Under the pieces are notes generated by a model that searched no databases, was not told the DNA's origin, and saw only the letters and a list, made by a program, of their open reading frames with translations. Shown here in pieces: positions 11,298-12,932 of a DNA stretch of 12,932 nt. Every line of letters begins with the position of its first letter. Position 1 is the stretch's first letter. The stretch covers positions 1 to 12,932 of the forward strand of contig DASZVN010000079.1 of the NCBI GenBank assembly GCA_035547055.1. Reading direction: 5' to 3'. Position numbers and translations under genes: made by a program. The stretch is from DASZVN01 sp035547055. GTDB lineage: Bacteria; Pseudomonadota; Alphaproteobacteria; Rhizobiales; Methylopilaceae.

Positions 11298-12932
11298 TCA
11301 GGCGAGGGCGCGGCCGGCGAGGTCGGCGACGTCGCGCGACAGCTTGGGCGCGGCGGCGACGCGGCGGAGCGCAGCCTCGGCGTGGGCGCGGCGGCCGGGC
11401 TCCAGCGTCTTCCAGCTTCGGAACGCACCGAGCAGGCGCGCCGCGACCTGCGGATTCTTGCCGTCGATCGCAAGCACGGTGTCGGCGACATAGGCATGGC
11501 CGGCGCCGTCGGGCCGGTTGAACTGGGTCGGGTTGGCCGCGGCGAAGCTCCCGATCAGCGCCCGCAGCCGGTTCGGGTTGGCGAAGCTGAAGGCCTCGTG
11601 GCCGGTGAGGCGCTTGACCCGCTCCAGCGTCCCCGGCTCGGCGATCGTCGCTTGCAGCGCGAACCACTTGTCGAGCACCAGCGCGTCGCCGGCGTGGCGG
11701 CGGTAGAAATCCGCCAGCGCCTCCTCGCGCGCCGGATGGTCGAGGGTGCAGAGCACGGCAAGCCCGGCCATGCGGTCGGTCATGTTGTCGGCGTCGCGAT
11801 AATGCGCCTCCGCACGGGCGCGGCCCTCGTCGTCCCCCGCCGCCGCAAGAAGGTCGAGCGCTGCGGCGCGGAGCGATCGGCGTCCCGCGCTCGCGGCGTC
11901 CGGGCTGTAGGGTCCCGCGCCGGCGAAGCGGGCATAGGCCGCGGCGAGCGGCGCACCGAGCGCCCTGCCGACGGCGCGGCGGCAGGCTTCGCGGGCGGCA
12001 TGGATGGCATCGGGGTCGACGTCGGCGCCGATCTCGCGGGCGATGTCGGATTCCGACGGCAGCGCCAGGAGCTGCGCCCGATAGGCGGGGTCGAACGCCT
12101 CGTTGGTCAGCGCGGCGCCGAGCGCTTCGGCGAGCCGTGGCTCCTCCGGCGCGGCGCGGCCCTCGCGCACCGCAGTGACGGCGCGGATGAGAAGCCGCGT
12201 CGCCACCGTCTGCAGCGACTGCCAGCGCGCGAACGGCTCGCTGTCGTGGCGAGCGAGGAACAGGAGGTCGTCGTCGGTGAGGTCGCTGGTGATGCGGACC
12301 GGCGCCGAGAAGCCGCGGTTCAGCGACGGCACCGGCCGGGCGTCGAACCCGGTGAACACGATGCGCTGGCGCCGCTCGGTCAGCTCGACGATGCCGCCCT
12401 TGGCCGTATCGGCGCCCTCGACGCGGAGCGCCCGCTCCATGCCATCGGGTCCGATCAGGCCGAGCGCGAGCGGGATCACCAGCGGCTCCTTGTCGGGCTG
12501 GCCCGGCGTCGGCGCCGTGGTCTGCGCGATGTCGAGGATGTAGCGGCCGCTCGCGGCCTCGAAGCTCTCCTGGACGGCGACCTCCGGCGTGCCGGCCTGG
12601 CTGTACCAGCGCATGAACTGGCCGCGGAGGTCGCGCCCCGACACGTCGGCGAAGCAGGCGACGAAGTCCTCGACGGTGGCGGCCTCGCCGTCATGGCGCC
12701 CGAAATAGAGATCCATGCCGCGGCGGAAAACGTCCGGCCCGATCAGCGTCTTCAGCATGCGGACGACTTCGGCGCCCTTTTCGTAGACCGTCGCCGTATA
12801 GAAATTGTTGATCTCGCGATAGTTGTCGGGGCGCACCGGATGGGCGAACGGCCCGGCGTCCTCGGTGAACTGCTGGGCGCGCAGCGTGCGGACGTCCGAG
12901 ATGCGCTTCACCGGGCGCGAGCGCTGGTCGGA
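11298..12932 (-). CDS. pepN: Aminopeptidase N (M1 zinc metallopeptidase), C-terminal part
   Basis: The 3' portion of a gene that begins beyond the right end of the window; 544 residues are visible and the frame is open to the last base. The GTG at 12911 is an internal Val codon, because the preceding codons read Ser-Asp-Gln-Arg-Ser-Arg-Pro and join the conserved V-K-R-I-x-D-V-R segment of PepN. Next come AGPFAHPVRPDNYREINNFY and TATVYEKGAEVVRML. The Tyr of NFYTATVYEKGAE corresponds to the transition-state-stabilising Tyr of M1 peptidases. The HExxH zinc site lies upstream, outside the window. The remaining residues are the beta domain and the long helical C-terminal domain, ending in the VADLAGRALA region. 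E. coli PepN is 870 residues, so roughly the last 60 percent is seen. It removes N-terminal amino acids from peptides in the cytosol. It is a housekeeping gene that probably marks the edge of the accessory locus. Confidence 0.93.
   Translation of the reverse strand, partial: SDQRSRPVKRISDVRTLRAQQFTEDAGPFAHPVRPDNYREINNFYTATVYEKGAEVVRMLKTLIGPDVFRRGMDLYFGRHDGEAATVEDFVACFADVSGRDLRGQFMRWYSQAGTPEVAVQESFEAASGRYILDIAQTTAPTPGQPDKEPLVIPLALGLIGPDGMERALRVEGADTAKGGIVELTERRQRIVFTGFDARPVPSLNRGFSAPVRITSDLTDDDLLFLARHDSEPFARWQSLQTVATRLLIRAVTAVREGRAAPEEPRLAEALGAALTNEAFDPAYRAQLLALPSESDIAREIGADVDPDAIHAAREACRRAVGRALGAPLAAAYARFAGAGPYSPDAASAGRRSLRAAALDLLAAAGDDEGRARAEAHYRDADNMTDRMAGLAVLCTLDHPAREEALADFYRRHAGDALVLDKWFALQATIAEPGTLERVKRLTGHEAFSFANPNRLRALIGSFAAANPTQFNRPDGAGHAYVADTVLAIDGKNPQVAARLLGAFRSWKTLEPGRRAHAEAALRRVAAAPKLSRDVADLAGRALA

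Noticed and set aside
9758..11521. A 587-residue plus-strand open frame across the MFS gene and spacer
   Set aside because: It is another Arg-rich shadow, out of frame with the MFS gene, whose membrane helices and motif A are clear.

Overview
The window is about 12.9 kb of very GC-rich DNA. Gene style and protein similarity suggest an alphaproteobacterium, probably from the Hyphomicrobiales or Rhodospirillales side. The evidence for this is strong G/C third-position bias (which creates many long antisense shadow frames), GTG/TTG starts, tightly overlapping operons, and intergenic GC-rich palindromes of the GGTGGGCA...TGCCCACC and CCTCCCC...GGGGAGG types. This is inference from sequence character; no rRNA or tRNA is present to settle taxonomy.

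Layout. (1) 2-3854, plus strand: a complete branched-chain/amide-type (HAAT) ABC importer. It runs from the 3' end of a periplasmic binding protein, through a 187-bp gap with two hairpins, to livH, livM, livG and livF joined by 4-nt GTGA/GTGA/ATGA overlaps. (2) 3855-3945: a palindromic repeat between convergent genes. (3) 3946-5607, minus strand: a two-domain protein whose N-terminal half resembles the UGSC (seleno)protein family but carries Cys-Ser-Thr-Cys, followed by a domain I cannot name. (4) 5608-5787: a divergent control region with three TGACC half-sites exactly 8 bp apart and further inverted repeats. (5) 5788-6930, plus: a short, C-terminal-domain-only relative of cobalamin-independent methionine synthase (MetE) with intact zinc ligands. 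(6) 6931-7124: a repeat-rich spacer with a nested palindrome. (7) 7125-8729, minus: a PheA/TfdB-type FAD monooxygenase. (8) 8917-9858 and 9864-11132, plus: a PEP mutase/isocitrate lyase superfamily enzyme followed 5 nt later by an MFS transporter. (9) 11298-12932, minus: the C-terminal part of aminopeptidase N (PepN), cut by the window end.

How the genes may work together. An importer of the amino acid/amide/aromatic acid class stands next to a zinc-thiolate alkyl-transfer enzyme, a CxxC thiol-redox-like protein, a flavin hydroxylase and a C-C (or C-P) bond lyase superfamily enzyme. This looks like an accessory catabolic locus for a small organic molecule whose identity cannot be read from the sequence. 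The least described part is the divergent UGSC-like / MetE-like pair with its phased operator-like repeats. PepN at the end is an ordinary housekeeping gene. No CRISPR array, tRNA, rRNA, transposase or integrase was seen.
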